From Litoditis marina (Eukaryota > Nematoda > Chromadorea > Rhabditida > Rhabditidae), in contig CAXIWQ010000208.1 of assembly GCA_964036275.1 (NCBI GenBank), positions 62,001 to 126,000 of the forward strand: DNA of 64,000 nucleotides, in the 5' to 3' direction. Position numbers and translations under genes: made by a program. This document shows, in pieces, positions 1 to 10,646 of this stretch (position 1 is the stretch's first letter; every line of letters begins with the position of its first letter). The notes under the pieces were generated by a model, which did no database searches, had not been told where the DNA came from, and saw nothing but the letters and a program-made list of their open reading frames with translations.

Positions 1-607
1 TTTGGATTATTATTGTCCAACTCAAAATCAGTGAAGAAGGGTTTGGATTATTATTGTCCAACTCAAAATCAGTAAAGAAGGGTTTAGGTTGTTATTGTCC
101 AACTCCAAATCAGTGAAGAAGGGTTTGGATTATTATTGTCCAACTCCAAATCAGTGAAGAAGGGTTTGGATTATTATTGTCCAACTCAAAATCAGTGAAG
201 AAGGTTTGGATTATTATTGTCCAAGCTCAAAATCAGTAAAGAAGGGTTTGGATTATTATTGTCCAACTCCAAATCAGTGAAGAAGGGTTTGGATTATTAT
301 TGTCCAACTCCAAATCAGTGAAGAAGGGTTTGGATTATTATTGTCCAACTCAAAATCAGTGAAGAAGGGTTTGGATTATTATTGTCCAACTCAAAATCAG
401 TAAAGAAGGGTTTGGATTATTATTGTCCAAGCTCAAAATCAGTAAAGAAGGGTTTGGATTATTATTGTCCAACTCCAAATCAGTGAAGAAGGGTTTGGAT
501 TATTATTGTCCAACTCAAAATCAGTGAAGAAGGGTTTGATTATTATTGTCCAACTCAAAATCAGTAAAGAAGGGTTTAGGTTGTTATTGTCCAACTCCAA
601 ATCAGGT
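1..607 (+). repeat. Satellite A array, first block (about 41-bp monomer)
   Basis: Tandem monomers of about 41 bp with the recognisable core GGTTTGGATTATTATTGTCC followed by CAACTCAAAATCAG and a GTGAAGAAG or GTAAAGAAG tail. Variants alternate CAACTC, CAACTT and CAAGCTC (one base longer) and TTAGGTTGTTATTG for TTGGATTATTATTG. Because 41 is not a multiple of three, short open frames of 60-140 codons rotate through all three frames; they carry no independent coding signal. Single-base losses in GGG and AAA runs are common in this block. Confidence 0.97.
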
Positions 608-612
608 GAAGA
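608..612. repeat. Target site duplication (GAAGA), left copy
   Basis: GAAGA here and again at 1939-1943 flank the LTR element exactly; the motif is part of the satellite A tail (GAAGAAGGG), so the element inserted into a satellite monomer and duplicated 5 bp, as LTR retrotransposons do. Confidence 0.75.
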
Positions 613-885
613 GAAAGTAACTCAATCAACTAACTTGATGAGCTACAGAAAGATACAAAACACGATAAGAATAACAGATTCATATGAGAAACATGATAAA
701 TACATATCAATAAATGTGCGAGATGGGTACAAATGAAATAAGAGCCGCGTCCGGCTGAGATCTCGAGGCTTCGCGGTGCGGGCTTATATACGGACGCGCC
801 TGAAAGGAATTCCATATTACATTGTAACATCGCATCATAGGAAACTATAGAACAAAATAAGTTTAGGAACTTGACAAACTTACTA
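613..885 (-). repeat. 3' LTR of the TRIM-like element
   Basis: 273-bp copy matching 1666-1938. On the minus strand it contains a TATA-like GTATATAAG embedded in a GC-rich stretch (about 760-795), a plausible U3 promoter. It starts TAGTAAG where the other copy starts TGTTAAG, and ends GTTACTTTC. A purine-rich stretch (minus-strand GGAAGCGGAGGAG, about 909-921) lies upstream and could be a degenerate polypurine tract. Confidence 0.78.
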
Positions 886-1656
886 GTTTCAAAACTATGG
901 TAAGTTGCTCCTCCGCTTCCATAAGGATCAGATCAGCCATACTAGTTTTCGCATTTTTCTGCTGTCTTTGTGATCGTTTGCACGAACCATGCTCCATTCC
1001 GATCACTTTCATATTGATCACAACTAAACAATGCAACTTGATTGCATAATCATTTTTTTTATATTTCGAGAATTATGACCAGCAGGTCGGAAATGCGAAA
1101 AAAACAATCCGCTTTCAACGAATTGACTATTGCCAAAAACCTCTCTTCTTTGGGTTCATCTCAAGTGGCTTGCTCAACCAACCGTTTTTCTGGGTTCAGG
1201 AACCTATCTACCGAAAACAACCTTCCGGGTAATTACCTCTGGACCCGAAACTTTACTTCCGGGAATCAACCTTCCGGACAAAATTACTTCCGGAATCACA
1301 CATCCGGGAAAACTTCATCAGCTGGAATCTTGGGGACAAAACTCTCTCGTCCGCAATACACGTTTCTTCGTGTAACCATGGCTTTCAACCAACACTTTGC
1401 ATCAATTCAAGAAAAATGTGCAACAGCACCTGCAGGATTTTAACACACACGAAAAATTGACCGTCAAACAAAACAAAACTAATATACACACAACGTTTTA
1501 CAGTATCAAAAAATTTGACATACTCCATTATAAAACTATAAGATATTGAAAAGACTTTCAACAGGACCAAGTGATCAGCTTGGTACGTTTTACAGGGAAA
1601 AAAGTAGGCGCTGGGTGGAAGTTAGTTAGAAAATGAGGTGGTGGATAGAACATGAG
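886..1656 (-). other. Internal region of the TRIM-like element, no coding capacity seen
   Basis: About 770 bp between the primer site and the 3' LTR. An open frame of 133 codons (1042-1443) exists on the plus strand, antisense to the LTR promoter. It has a repetitive Ser/Asn/Thr-rich composition with recurring CCGG-containing words (about 1225-1310) and no recognisable domain. I treat it as chance. Nothing else supported. Confidence 0.6.
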
Positions 1657-1665
1657 CTGCTACCA
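1657..1665 (-). other. Primer binding site (initiator Met tRNA type)
   Basis: Minus-strand TGGTAGCAG lies immediately after the 5' LTR. It is complementary to the CCA-ended 3' terminus typical of initiator-methionine tRNA over nine bases; the following bases (CTCATG) depart from the usual continuation. Confidence 0.65.
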
Positions 1666-1938
1666 GAAAAGTAACTCAATCAACTAACTTGATGAGCTAC
1701 AGAAAGATACAAAACACGATAAGAATAACAGATTCATAGGAGAAACATGATAAATACATATCAATAAATGTGCGAGATGGGTACAAATGAAATAAGAGCC
1801 GCGTCCGGCTGAGATCTCGAGGCTTCGCGGTGCGGGCTTATATACGACGCGCCTGAAAGGAATTCCATATTACATTGTAACATCGCATCATAGGAAACTA
1901 TAGAACAAAATAAGTTTAGGAACTTGACAAACTTAACA
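1666..1938 (-). repeat. 5' LTR of the TRIM-like element
   Basis: 273-bp direct repeat partner of 613-885, same length, differing by a few substitutions and compensating single-base indels (for example TATACGACG against TATACGGACG). Begins TGTTAAG next to the GAAGA target duplication and ends just before the primer binding site. Confidence 0.8.
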
Positions 1939-1943
1939 GAAGA
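1939..1943. repeat. Target site duplication (GAAGA), right copy
   Basis: Partner of 608-612; satellite A resumes directly with AGGGTTTGG. Confidence 0.75.
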
Positions 1944-4900
1944 AGGGTTTGGATTATTATTGTCCAACTCCAAATCAGTGAAGAAGGGTTTGGATTATTA
2001 TTGTCCAACTCAAAATCAGTGAAGAAGGGTTTGGATTATTATTGTCCAAGCTCAAAATCAGTAAAGAAGGGTTTGGATTATTATTTTCCAACTCAAAATC
2101 AGTAAAGAAGAGTTTGGATTATTATTTTCCAAGCTCAAAATCAGTAAAGAAGGGTTTGGATTATTATTGTCCAACTTCAATCAGTAAAGAAGGGTTTGGA
2201 TTATTATTGTCCAACTCAAAATCAGTAAAGAAGGGTTGGATTATTATTGTCCAACTCCAAATCAGTAAAGAAGGGGTTTGGATTATTATTGTCCAACTCA
2301 AAATCAGTGAAGAAAGGTTTGGATTATTGTTGTCCAACTTCAAATCAGTAAAGAAGGGTTTGGATTATTATTGTCCAAGCTCAAATCAGTAAAGAAGGGG
2401 TTTAGGTTGTTATTGTCCAACTCCAAATCAGTGAAGAAGGGTTTGGATTATTATTGTCCAACTCAAAATCAGTGAAGAAGGGTTTGGATTATTATTGTCC
2501 AACTCAAAATCAGTGAAGAAAGGTTTGGATTATTGTTGTCCAACTTCAAATCAGTAAAGAAGGGTTTGGATTATTATTGTCCAACTCAAAATCAGTAAAG
2601 AAGGGTTTGGATTATTATTGTCCAACTCAAAATCAGTAAAGAAGGGTTTGGATTATTATTGTCCAACTCCAAATCAGTAAAGAAGGGTTTGGATTATTAT
2701 TGTCCAACTCAAAAGCAGTGAAGAAAGGTTTGGATTATTGTTGTCCAACTTCAAATCAGTAAAGAAGGGTTTGGATTATTATTGTCCAAGCTCAAAATCA
2801 GTAAAGAAGGGTTTAGGTTGTTATTGTCCAACTCCAAATCAGTGAAGAAGGTTTGGATTATTATTGTCCAACTCCAAATCAGTGAAGAAGGTTTGGATTA
2901 TTATTGTCCAACTCAAAATCAGTGAAGAAGGGTTTGATTATTATTGTCCAAGCTCAAAATCAGTAAAGAAGGGTTTGGATTATTATTTTCCAACTCAAAA
3001 TCAGTAAAGAAGAGTTTGGATTATTATTTTCCAAGCTCAAAATCAGTAAAGAAGGGTTTGGATTATTATTGTCCAACTTCAAATCAGTAAAGAAGGGTTC
3101 GGATTATTATTGTCCAACTCAAAATCAGTAAAGAAGGGTTTGGATTATTATTGTCCAACTCCAAATCAGTAAAGAAGGGTTTGGATTATTATTGTCCAAC
3201 TCAAATCAGTGAAGAAAGGTTTGGATTATTGTTGTCCAACTTCAAATCAGTAAAGAAGGGTTTGGATTATTATTGTCCAAGCTCAAAATCAGTAAAGAAG
3301 GTTTAGGTTGTTATTGTCCAACTCCAAATCAGTGAAGAAGGGTTTGGATTATTATTGTCCAACTCAAAATCAGTGAAGAAGGGTTTGGATTATTATTGTC
3401 CAACTCAAAATCAGTAAAGAAGGGTTTGGATTATTATTGTCCAAGCTCAAAATCAGTAAAGAAGGGTACGGATTATTATTTTCCAACTCAAAATCAGTAA
3501 AGAAAGGTTCGATTATTATTGTCCAACTTCAAATCAGTAAAGAAGGGTTTGGATTATTATTGTCCAACTCCAAATCAGTAAAGAAGGGTTTGGATTATTA
3601 TTGTCCAACTCAAAATCAGTGAAGAAAGTTTGGATTATTGTTGTCCAACTTCAAATCAGTAAAGAAAGGTTTGGATTATTGTTGTCCAACTTCAAATCAG
3701 TAAAGAAGGTTTGGATTATTATTGTCCAACTCCAAATCAGTGAAGAAGGGTTTGGATTATTATTGTCCAACTCAAAATCAGTGAAGAAGGGTTTGGATTA
3801 TTATTGTCCAACTCAAAATCAGTGAAGAAGGTTTGGATTATTATTGTCCAAGCTCAAAATCAGTAAAGAAGGGTTTGGATTATTATTTTCCAACTCAAAA
3901 TCAGTAAAGAAGAGTTTGGATTATTATTTTCCAAGCTCAAAATCAGTAAAGAAGGGTTTGGATTATTATTGTCCAACTTCAAATCAGTAAAGAAGGGTTT
4001 GGATTATTATTGTCCAAGCTCAAAATCAGTAAAGAAGGGTTTAGGTTGTTATTGTCCAACTCCAAATCAGTGAAGAAGGGTTTGATTATTATTGTCCAAC
4101 TCAAAATCAGTGAAGAAGGGTTTGGATTATTATTGTCCAACTCAAAATCAGTAAAGAAGGGTTTGGATTATTATTGTCCAAGCTCAAAATCAGTAAAGAA
4201 GGGTACGGATTATTATTTTCCAACTCAAAATCAGTAAAGAAAGGTTCGGATTATTATTGTCCAACTTCAAATCAGTAAAGAAGGTTTGGATTATTATTGT
4301 CCAACTCCAAATCAGTAAAGAAGGGTTTGGATTATTATTGTCCAACTCAAAATCAGTGAAGAAAGTTTGGATTATTGTTGTCCAACTTCAAATCAGTAAA
4401 GAAAGGTTTGGATTATTGTTGTCCAACTTCAATCAGTAAAGAAGGGTTTGGATTATTATTGTCCAACTCCAAATCAGTGAAGAAGGGTTTGGATTATTAT
4501 TGTCCAACTCAAAATCAGTGAAGAAGGGTTTGGATTATTATTGTCCAACTCAAAATCAGTGAAGAAGGTTTGGATTATTATTGTCCAAGCTCAAAATCAG
4601 TAAAGAAGGGTTTGGATTATTATTTTCCAACTCAAAATCAGTAAAGAAGAGTTTGGATTATTATTTTCCAAGCTCAAAATCAGTAAAGAAGGGTTTGGAT
4701 TATTATTGTCCAACTTCAAATCAGTAAAGAAGGGTTTGGATTATTATTGTCCAACTCAAAATCAGTAAAGAAGGTTTGGATTATTATTGTCCAACTCCAA
4801 ATCAGTAAAGAAGGGTTTGGATTATTATTGTCCAACTCAAAATCAGTGAAGAAAGGTTGGATTATTGTTGTCCAACTTCAAATCAGTAAAGAAGGGTTTG

Positions 4901-7846
4901 GATTATTATTGTCCAACTCCAAATCAGTAAAGAAGGGTTTGGATATTATTGTCCAACTCAAAATCAGTGAAGAAAGTTTGGATTATTGTTGTCCAACTTC
5001 AATCAGTAAAGAAAGGTTTGATTATTGTTGTCCAACTTCAAATCAGTAAAGAAGGGTTTGGATTATTATTGTCCAACTCCAAATCAGTGAAGAAGGGTTT
5101 GGATTATATTGTCCAACTCAAAATCAGTGAAGAAGGGTTTGGATTATTATTGTCCAACTCAAAATCAGTGAAGAAGGGTTTGGATTATTATTGTCCAAGC
5201 TCAAAATCAGTAAAGAAGGGTTTGGATTATTAATTTCCAACTCAAAATCAGTAAAGAAGAGTTGGATTATTATTTTCCAAGCTCAAAATCAGTAAAGAAG
5301 GGTTTGGATTATTATTGTCCAACTTCAAATCAGTAAAGAAGGGTTTGGATTATTATTGTCCAACTCAAAATCAGTAAGAAAGGGTTTGGATTATTATTGT
5401 CCAACTCCAAATCAGTAAAGAAGGTTTGGATTATTATTGTCCAACTCAAAATCAGTGAAGAAAGGTTTGGATTATTGTTGTCCAACTTCAAATCAGTAAA
5501 GAAGGGTTTGGATTATTATTGTCCAAGCTCAAAATCAGTAAAGAAGGGTTTGATTATTATTGTCCAACTCCAAATCAGTAAAGAAGGGTTTGGATTATTA
5601 TTGTCCAACTCAAAATCAGTGAAGAAGGGTTTGGATTATTATTGTCCAACTCAAAATCAGTAAAGAAGGGTTTGGATTATTATTGTCCAAGCTCAAAATC
5701 AGTAAAGAAGGGTTTGGATTATTATTGTCCAACTCAAAATCAGTAAAGAAAGGTTTGGATTATTATTGTCCAACTCAAAATCAGTGAAGAGGGTTTGGAT
5801 TATTATTGTCCAACTCAAAATCAGTGAAGAAGGTTTGGATTATTATTGTCCAAGCTCAAAATCAGTAAAGAAGGGTTTGGATTATTATTTTCCAACTCAA
5901 AATCAGTAAGAAGAGTTTGGATTATTATTTTCCAAGCTCAAAATCGGTAAAGAAGGGTTGGATTATTATTGTCCAACTTCAAATCAGTAAAGAAGGGTTT
6001 GGATTATTATTGTCAACTCAAAATCAGTAAAGAAGGTTTGGATTATTATTGTCCAACTCCAAATCAGTAAAGAAGGTTTGGATTATTATTGTCCAACTCA
6101 AAATCAGTGAAGAAGGTTTGGATTATTGTTGTCCAACTTCAAATCAGTAAAGAAGGGTTTGGATTATTATTGTCCAACTCCAAATCAGTAAAGAAGGGTT
6201 TGGATTATTATTGTCCAACTCAAAATCAGTGAAGAAAGTTTGGATTATTGTTGTCCAACTTCAAATCAGTAAAGAAAGGTTTGGATTATTGTTGTCCAAC
6301 TTCAAATCAGTAAAGAAGGGTTTGGATTATTATTGTCCAACTCCAAATTCAGTGAAGAAGGTTTGGATTATTATTGTCCAACTCAAAATCAGTGAAGAAG
6401 GGTTTGGATTATTATTGTCCAACTCAAAATCAGTGAAGAAGGTTGGATTATTATTGTCCAAGCTCAAAATCAGTAAAGAAGGGTTTGGATTATTAATTTC
6501 CAACTCAAAATCAGTAAAGAAGAGTTTGGATTATTATTTTCCAAGCTCAAAATCAGTAAAGAAGGGTTTGGATTATTATTGTCCAACTCAAATCAGTAAA
6601 GAAGGTTTGGATTATTATTGTCCAACTCAAAATCAGTAAAGAAGGGTTTGGATTATTATTGTCCCAACTCCAAATCAGTAAAGAAGGTTTGGATTATTAT
6701 TGTCCAACTCAAAATCAGTGAAGAAAGGTTTGGATTATTGTTGTCCAACTTCAAATCAGTAAAGAAGGGTTTGGATTATTATTGTCCAAGCTCAAAATCA
6801 GTAAAGAAGGGTTTAGGTTGTTATTGTCCAACTCCAAATCAGTGAAGAAGGGTTTGGATTATTATTGTCCAACTCAAAATCAGTGAAGAAGGGTTTGGAT
6901 TATTATTGTCCAACTCAAAATCAGTAAGAAAGGGTTTGATTATTATTGTCCAAGCTCAAAATCAGTAAGAAGGGTACGGATTATTATTTTCCAACTCAAA
7001 ATCAGTAAAGAAAGGTTCGATTATTATTGTCCAACACTCAAAATCAGTAAAGAAAGGTTCGGATTATTATTGTCCAACTTCAAATCAGTAAAGAAGGGTT
7101 TGGATTATTATTGTCCAACTCCAAATCAGTAAAGAAGGGTTTGGATTATTATTGTCCAACTCAAAATCAGTGAAGAAAGTTTGGATTATTGTTGTCCAAC
7201 TTCAAATCAGTAAAGAAAGGTTTGGATTATTGTTGTCCAACTTCAAATCAGTAAAGAAGGGTTTGGATTATTATTGTCCAACTCCAAATCAGTGAAGAAG
7301 GGTTTGGATTATTATTGTCCAACTCAAAATCAGTGAAGAAGGGTTTGGATTATTATTGTCCAACTCAAAATCAGTAAAGAAGGGTTTGGATTATTATTGT
7401 CCAAGCTCAAAATCAGTGAAGAAGGGTACGGATTATCATTTTCCAATTCAAAATCAGTAAAGAAAGGTTTGGATTATTATTGTCCAACTTCAAATCAGTA
7501 AAGAAGGGTTTAAATTATTATTGTCCAACTCAAAATCAGTAAAGAAAGGTTTGGATTATTGTTGTCCAACTTCAAATCAGTAAAGAAGGGTTTGGATTAT
7601 TATTGTCCAAGCTCAAAATCAGTAAAGAAGGGTTTAGGTTTTTATTGTCCAACTCCAAATCAGTGAAGAAGGGTTTGGATTATTATTGTCCAACTCAAAA
7701 TCAGTGAAGAAGGGTTTGGATTATTATTGTCCAAGCTCGAAATCAGTGAAGAAAGGTTTGGATTATTGTTGTCCAAGCTCAAAATCAGTAAAGAAGAGTT
7801 TGGATTTTCATTGTCCAAGCTCAAAATCAGTAAAGAAGGGTTTAGG
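1944..7846 (+). repeat. Satellite A array, second block, up to the viral element
   Basis: Continuation of the 41-bp satellite in + orientation. Sub-variants recur in order (TTATTTTCC units, GGTACGGATT units, GGTTTAGGTTG units), indicating a higher-order pattern. Many units have lost single bases in homopolymers (GAAGGTTTGG for GAAGGGTTTGG, GTAAGAAAGG for GTAAAGAAGG), more than in the right-hand array. The last unit breaks at GGGTTTAGG, exactly where the viral element starts with AGTAGTGTATG. The last several units mirror the first units at 21877 onward in reverse complement. Confidence 0.95.
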
Positions 7847-8406
7847 AGTAGTGTATGTCCCCCCGTTTGACCATCTCACGCGTCGCGGTCGGCAGCCGCG
7901 CGCGTCGCAGTCGGCAGCTGGCGCCCGCCTGGAGGCAGCATGGAGACAGCCCGCCGCTGGGGCGGCAACTACAAAGACCACAAAGACTACAAATCTACAA
8001 AGTTCAGACTACAAAAAATATTAAAATTATTCAAATGTTCTAAATATTTCAAATTTTCAAATATGTTTCCAATATGTTTCAAATATGTTCCAAATATGTG
8101 TATTTCGCAATACCTACCGTAATACCCCAAAGTATTCAAATACTTGCCGCCAGATGCCACTTTCATAGAACAATAGGAGAAGCTTAAGAGAACAATAGAG
8201 GTCACCAAAAACGCCACTAGGCCCAAAATACCAACACTTTAACAAAGTTTGTTTAGCGTCTGGCGTCCAGACGGGGAAAGTACTCTCTCGTTACTGTACA
8301 CGTCTAATCCCTCTCCGTTTCCCTTATATCTTGCTAATCCTCTTTAACGGACCACAGGCCCCGCCCCCTTTAAGTGGGCCCCCAGGCATTCGTGCACACT
8401 ACTGGC
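7847..8406. other. Left terminal non-coding region of the viral element
   Basis: The outermost 120 bp is very GC-rich and contains a near-duplicated GCGTCGCGGTCGGCAGC / GCGTCGCAGTCGGCAGC pair (about 7880-7919). It is followed by an abrupt AT-rich tract (about 7975-8110) built of repeated CAAATATGTTTC-like words. A small hairpin, CGTCTGG-CGT-CCAGACG, sits at 8257-8273. A GC box (CCCCGCCCCC, about 8360-8369) and TTATATC (about 8326) precede the first gene. In linear protein-primed viruses such termini hold the replication origin; that role is inference here. No gene seen. Confidence 0.6.
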
Positions 8407-8849
8407 ATGTCGGAGACCCAGTTCCCTATTGCTCCCGCCTCCATCAAGACTGAAGACGCCGCCACCACCCCCACTACTCCTGCGCCAGTCGACTTCTCCC
8501 AAATGCATGCCGCAAAGCTCATGGTCCCCGGAGCCCCATTGAAGAGACGACTTCCCTTCGCCGACAGAATTAACGTAAGTTTATAAAGGCTAATGCCTAT
8601 AAATACCAATGTCTCAGCCGAAGTTAATAAAGACTCACAGACAATTTAGTGCATTTCCAGAGTACCGTATCAACTCCGAAGCACGGATCAATCTCCAAAC
8701 GCCAGGCCTTGTACAATCTGCCGTTCGTCACATTCGTTCTCGACGCGTGCTGTCGTCAGACCCTCGTTGCTGAAGGCCAGAACATATCCTTCAAAATGTG
8801 TGACGACTGCGCCGGCCGCAACCTCAAAGCAAGATTCCTCAACCCATAG
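8407..8849 (+). CDS. Two-exon terminal accessory gene, left copy (predicted by splicing)
   Basis: Exon 1 runs 8407-8574 (56 codons from the first ATG, beginning MSETQFPIAP) and ends at a consensus donor, AAC|GTAAGT. The intron is 8575-8660 with acceptor TTTCCAG, and exon 2 is 8661-8849. The introns are phase 0, giving about 118 residues. The first half is Thr/Pro/Ala-rich with KTEDA and the basic stretch PLKRRLPF. The second half holds CC and CDDC pairs (LDACC, KMCDDCAGRN) that could bind a metal. An alternative acceptor TTTAG at 8647-8649 opens another frame to 8931 (about 149 residues). The intron contains TATAAATA (8598-8605) and AATAAA (8626-8631), so an unspliced, early-terminated form is possible. 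I do not recognise the family; role unknown. Both copies are intact. Confidence 0.6.
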
Positions 8850-8959
8850 AACGGTATTCGTACTTGCAAAAGAGGGGCTTATCCCCGTAAGAATGTACAA
8901 TCTCACCCCCATATCCTTTCCTTCACTGTAGTGCACTCGCACTTTTATATTTTTGCTTA

Positions 8960-9017
8960 CAGGGGTTCAGGGGCGATTGATTCAGCTATTTTCATACACA
9001 AAAAGCCTGAACCCCTG
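8960..9017. repeat. Hairpin with 12-bp perfect arms, left arm
   Basis: CAGGGGTTCAGG at 8960-8971 pairs with CCTGAACCCCTG at 9006-9017 around a 34-base loop, in the 3' region of the terminal gene. Conserved in both arms; function unknown, could be an RNA 3'-end structure. Confidence 0.75.
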
Positions 9018-9064
9018 CCCTTGTATAAAATTGCCTGTATTATGTTACATATGTTTACCGCCAT

Positions 9065-9070
9065 GAATAA
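9065..9070 (+). terminator. Polyadenylation signal for the left terminal gene
   Basis: AATAAA about 215 bases after the predicted stop at 8849 and on the same strand; next gene is convergent. Confidence 0.55.
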
Positions 9071-9313
9071 ACCTGCATACAACCCCAATCTTGTGTTCTT
9101 GTTATTGCCCTGTGGCCCTCGAGGTCAGATACAGTTCTATTGAAAATTCAAAAACTGTTTACATAGCGGCACGCGATGGTAGCCGTCGCTACAATAGAAA
9201 TTCAAAAATTGTTTATACCCCGCGGTATCCGAAGGGTCATCTGCTGACCCGCCATTGTTCCAACCATAGGCATCTGGTGCCTGGTACAAAACAAAACAAA
9301 TTTGAATAGCATG

Positions 9314-9319
9314 TTTATT
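9314..9319 (-). terminator. Polyadenylation signal for the left capsid gene
   Basis: Minus-strand AATAAA directly after the position homologous to the intact capsid stop (9322-9324); mirror of 20406-20411. Confidence 0.65.
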
Positions 9320-9321
9320 GA

Positions 9322-10646
9322 TTAAATAATAGAATCAAAGTGCGGGTTGCGACTACTATCAAGAGACAAAATAATGTCAAACTCACCCAAAACAACTGCA
9401 TAGATACCGCCAGCGGGACAGGGGTTCGGAACTCCATCCTCAAGGATAAATTAGACTGGCGAATCATGTCAAACACCTCAGAGCTGTGAACAGTGGGGCT
9501 AATTTCGAAAACATAAAAGTTAAAACCATTCTTAAACATGTCTAGTGTTATTCCGTTACTACTGTCGCTGCGGGCATAACCCAAACCTTCTAACATTTGT
9601 AGATAGGCGTGAGCATATTTGTCTGCACCGTAATCAAGCGCCATAGGGCGGCTAGGTATAGTTCAACCGCTAAAATCAAGATAAATGTTCTGAAGATTAA
9701 AATGCTGGAAACTAAATGGACTGTGCTTAAAATTACCGTTGAATGAAGTACTGTCAACAAGACCTACGATAACACGCTTAGGACAATGAGTTGTGAAGAG
9801 AGTGTTCACTGGCGAGTCCATCCTGTTCTCGGGAATGAAAAATGACCGCATCTGTACGGACGTCATGGGGTACTAAATCTTCTCCTGCGCTAGCTTAGTC
9901 TCCACGGCCACAGCAAAACCATCGGTCACGTCCCACTCCTGCACCAGAAGGTGAACATCCTCTACTACAAATTTCCTGTTTGGTGGCGTTGTGGTTTGGA
10001 GCTGCTCTATGAGGAACTCCGACGAGTTCGGGTAGGCGGTGAGTCGTACATCACAGTAATTCAAAAGTAGGCGCTCCTGGTTAAACAGATCGATACTAAC
10101 CGGAGCAGCTACCTGACACAGCTTGCCGCCAGCTGTCATCTTACGTCTAGCTAAATGTCCGGCATCGGACTCCACGTTGTGCTTGGTCTCGTACCGGTAG
10201 CCGCCCAGCTCGAGGCTTGAACTTTTGGCATTCTGGTCGTGAATAAGCGTATTTTCCATATACGTTTTGTAAGCATGATTTACGGTTGTATCATACACCA
10301 TCTGAGAGTTTATGTGCAGGGTGTACTGTCTCACAATGCTTGAGGCAATCGACTGTATGGGGGCATAACCAGGGGTGTCCAGACCACCTTGCGAAACCGG
10401 AACGGCGGCACCATGTTCGTCAGTAATTTTGAATGTGAACACTATCCAAGTCTTCTTGAGGTTAACAAAAGATTTATTATTTGAACAAATATTAAACTCC
10501 CAGGGGCCCATAGGTAGCAGAGAATTCTTAAGAGGTACGTGGGTCCATCGCGTCCCCAGCACACCGACTTGAGAAGGCGGAATAGTATTAAAATCAAGTT
10601 CAGGAAGAATAGTCTTGCTTGAGTTGACATCGATAAGTTTAAGCAT
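9322..10646 (-). pseudogene. Major capsid protein (double jelly-roll hexon type), left copy, broken
   Basis: Three consecutive open segments lie in one frame, separated by TAG at 9873-9875 and TGA at 9663-9665. Together they span about 440 codons, the normal size for Polinton/adintovirus double-jelly-roll capsid proteins. The first 257 codons carry the N-terminal pattern LDFNTIPPSQVG, then PWEFNI, and the Tyr-rich KTYMENTLIHDQNAKSS. The second segment carries FFIPEN and CPKRVIVGLVDSTSFNG; the third carries ITLDMFKNGFNFYVFEISP. Family assignment rests on these features and on the gene order. This copy also lacks one C in a run at 9415-9417 compared with the right arm, shifting the last 35 or so codons. 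The start overlaps the stop of the upstream basic protein gene (TAATG). As it stands it cannot make a full capsid subunit without stop read-through. Confidence 0.82.

Larger units (their letters stand above)
613..1938 (-). mobile_element. Short non-autonomous LTR retrotransposon (TRIM-like)
   Basis: A 1326-bp insertion in satellite A, read on the minus strand. It has two 273-bp direct repeats at its ends, a 5-bp target duplication, and directly after the 5' LTR the string TGGTAGCAG, which matches the start of the primer binding site expected for initiator-methionine tRNA. No gag, protease, reverse transcriptase or integrase can be seen in the 780-bp interior. This is the architecture of a terminal-repeat retrotransposon in miniature. 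The two LTRs differ at only a few positions, so the insertion is fairly young. The mirror position in the right-hand satellite arm has no such insertion. LTR ends are not the canonical TG..CA at both sides (TGTTAAG..ACTTTC), so borders may be off by a base or two. Confidence 0.8.
8850..9321. other. Intergenic region between convergent genes, left arm
   Basis: 3' flanks of the terminal gene (+) and the capsid gene (-). It contains the hairpin at 8960-9017, AATAAA at 9065-9070 and an imperfect direct repeat of TTGAAAATTCAAAAACTGTT (about 9139) and ATAGAAATTCAAAAATTGTT (about 9194). A minus-strand AATAAA lies at 9314-9319. No gene supported. Confidence 0.6.

Noticed and set aside
1042..1443. 133-codon plus-strand frame inside the TRIM-like element
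   Set aside because: Antisense to the LTR promoter, low complexity, no gag or pol motif.
2042..7700. Chains of 60-142 codon frames reading MSNSKSVKKGLDYYCP
   Set aside because: By-product of the 41-bp satellite rotating through three frames; ends coincide with random single-base losses.
9315..9421. Alternative hydrophobic C-terminus of the left capsid frame as a membrane segment
   Set aside because: Created by the single missing C; the right arm shows the regular capsid ending.
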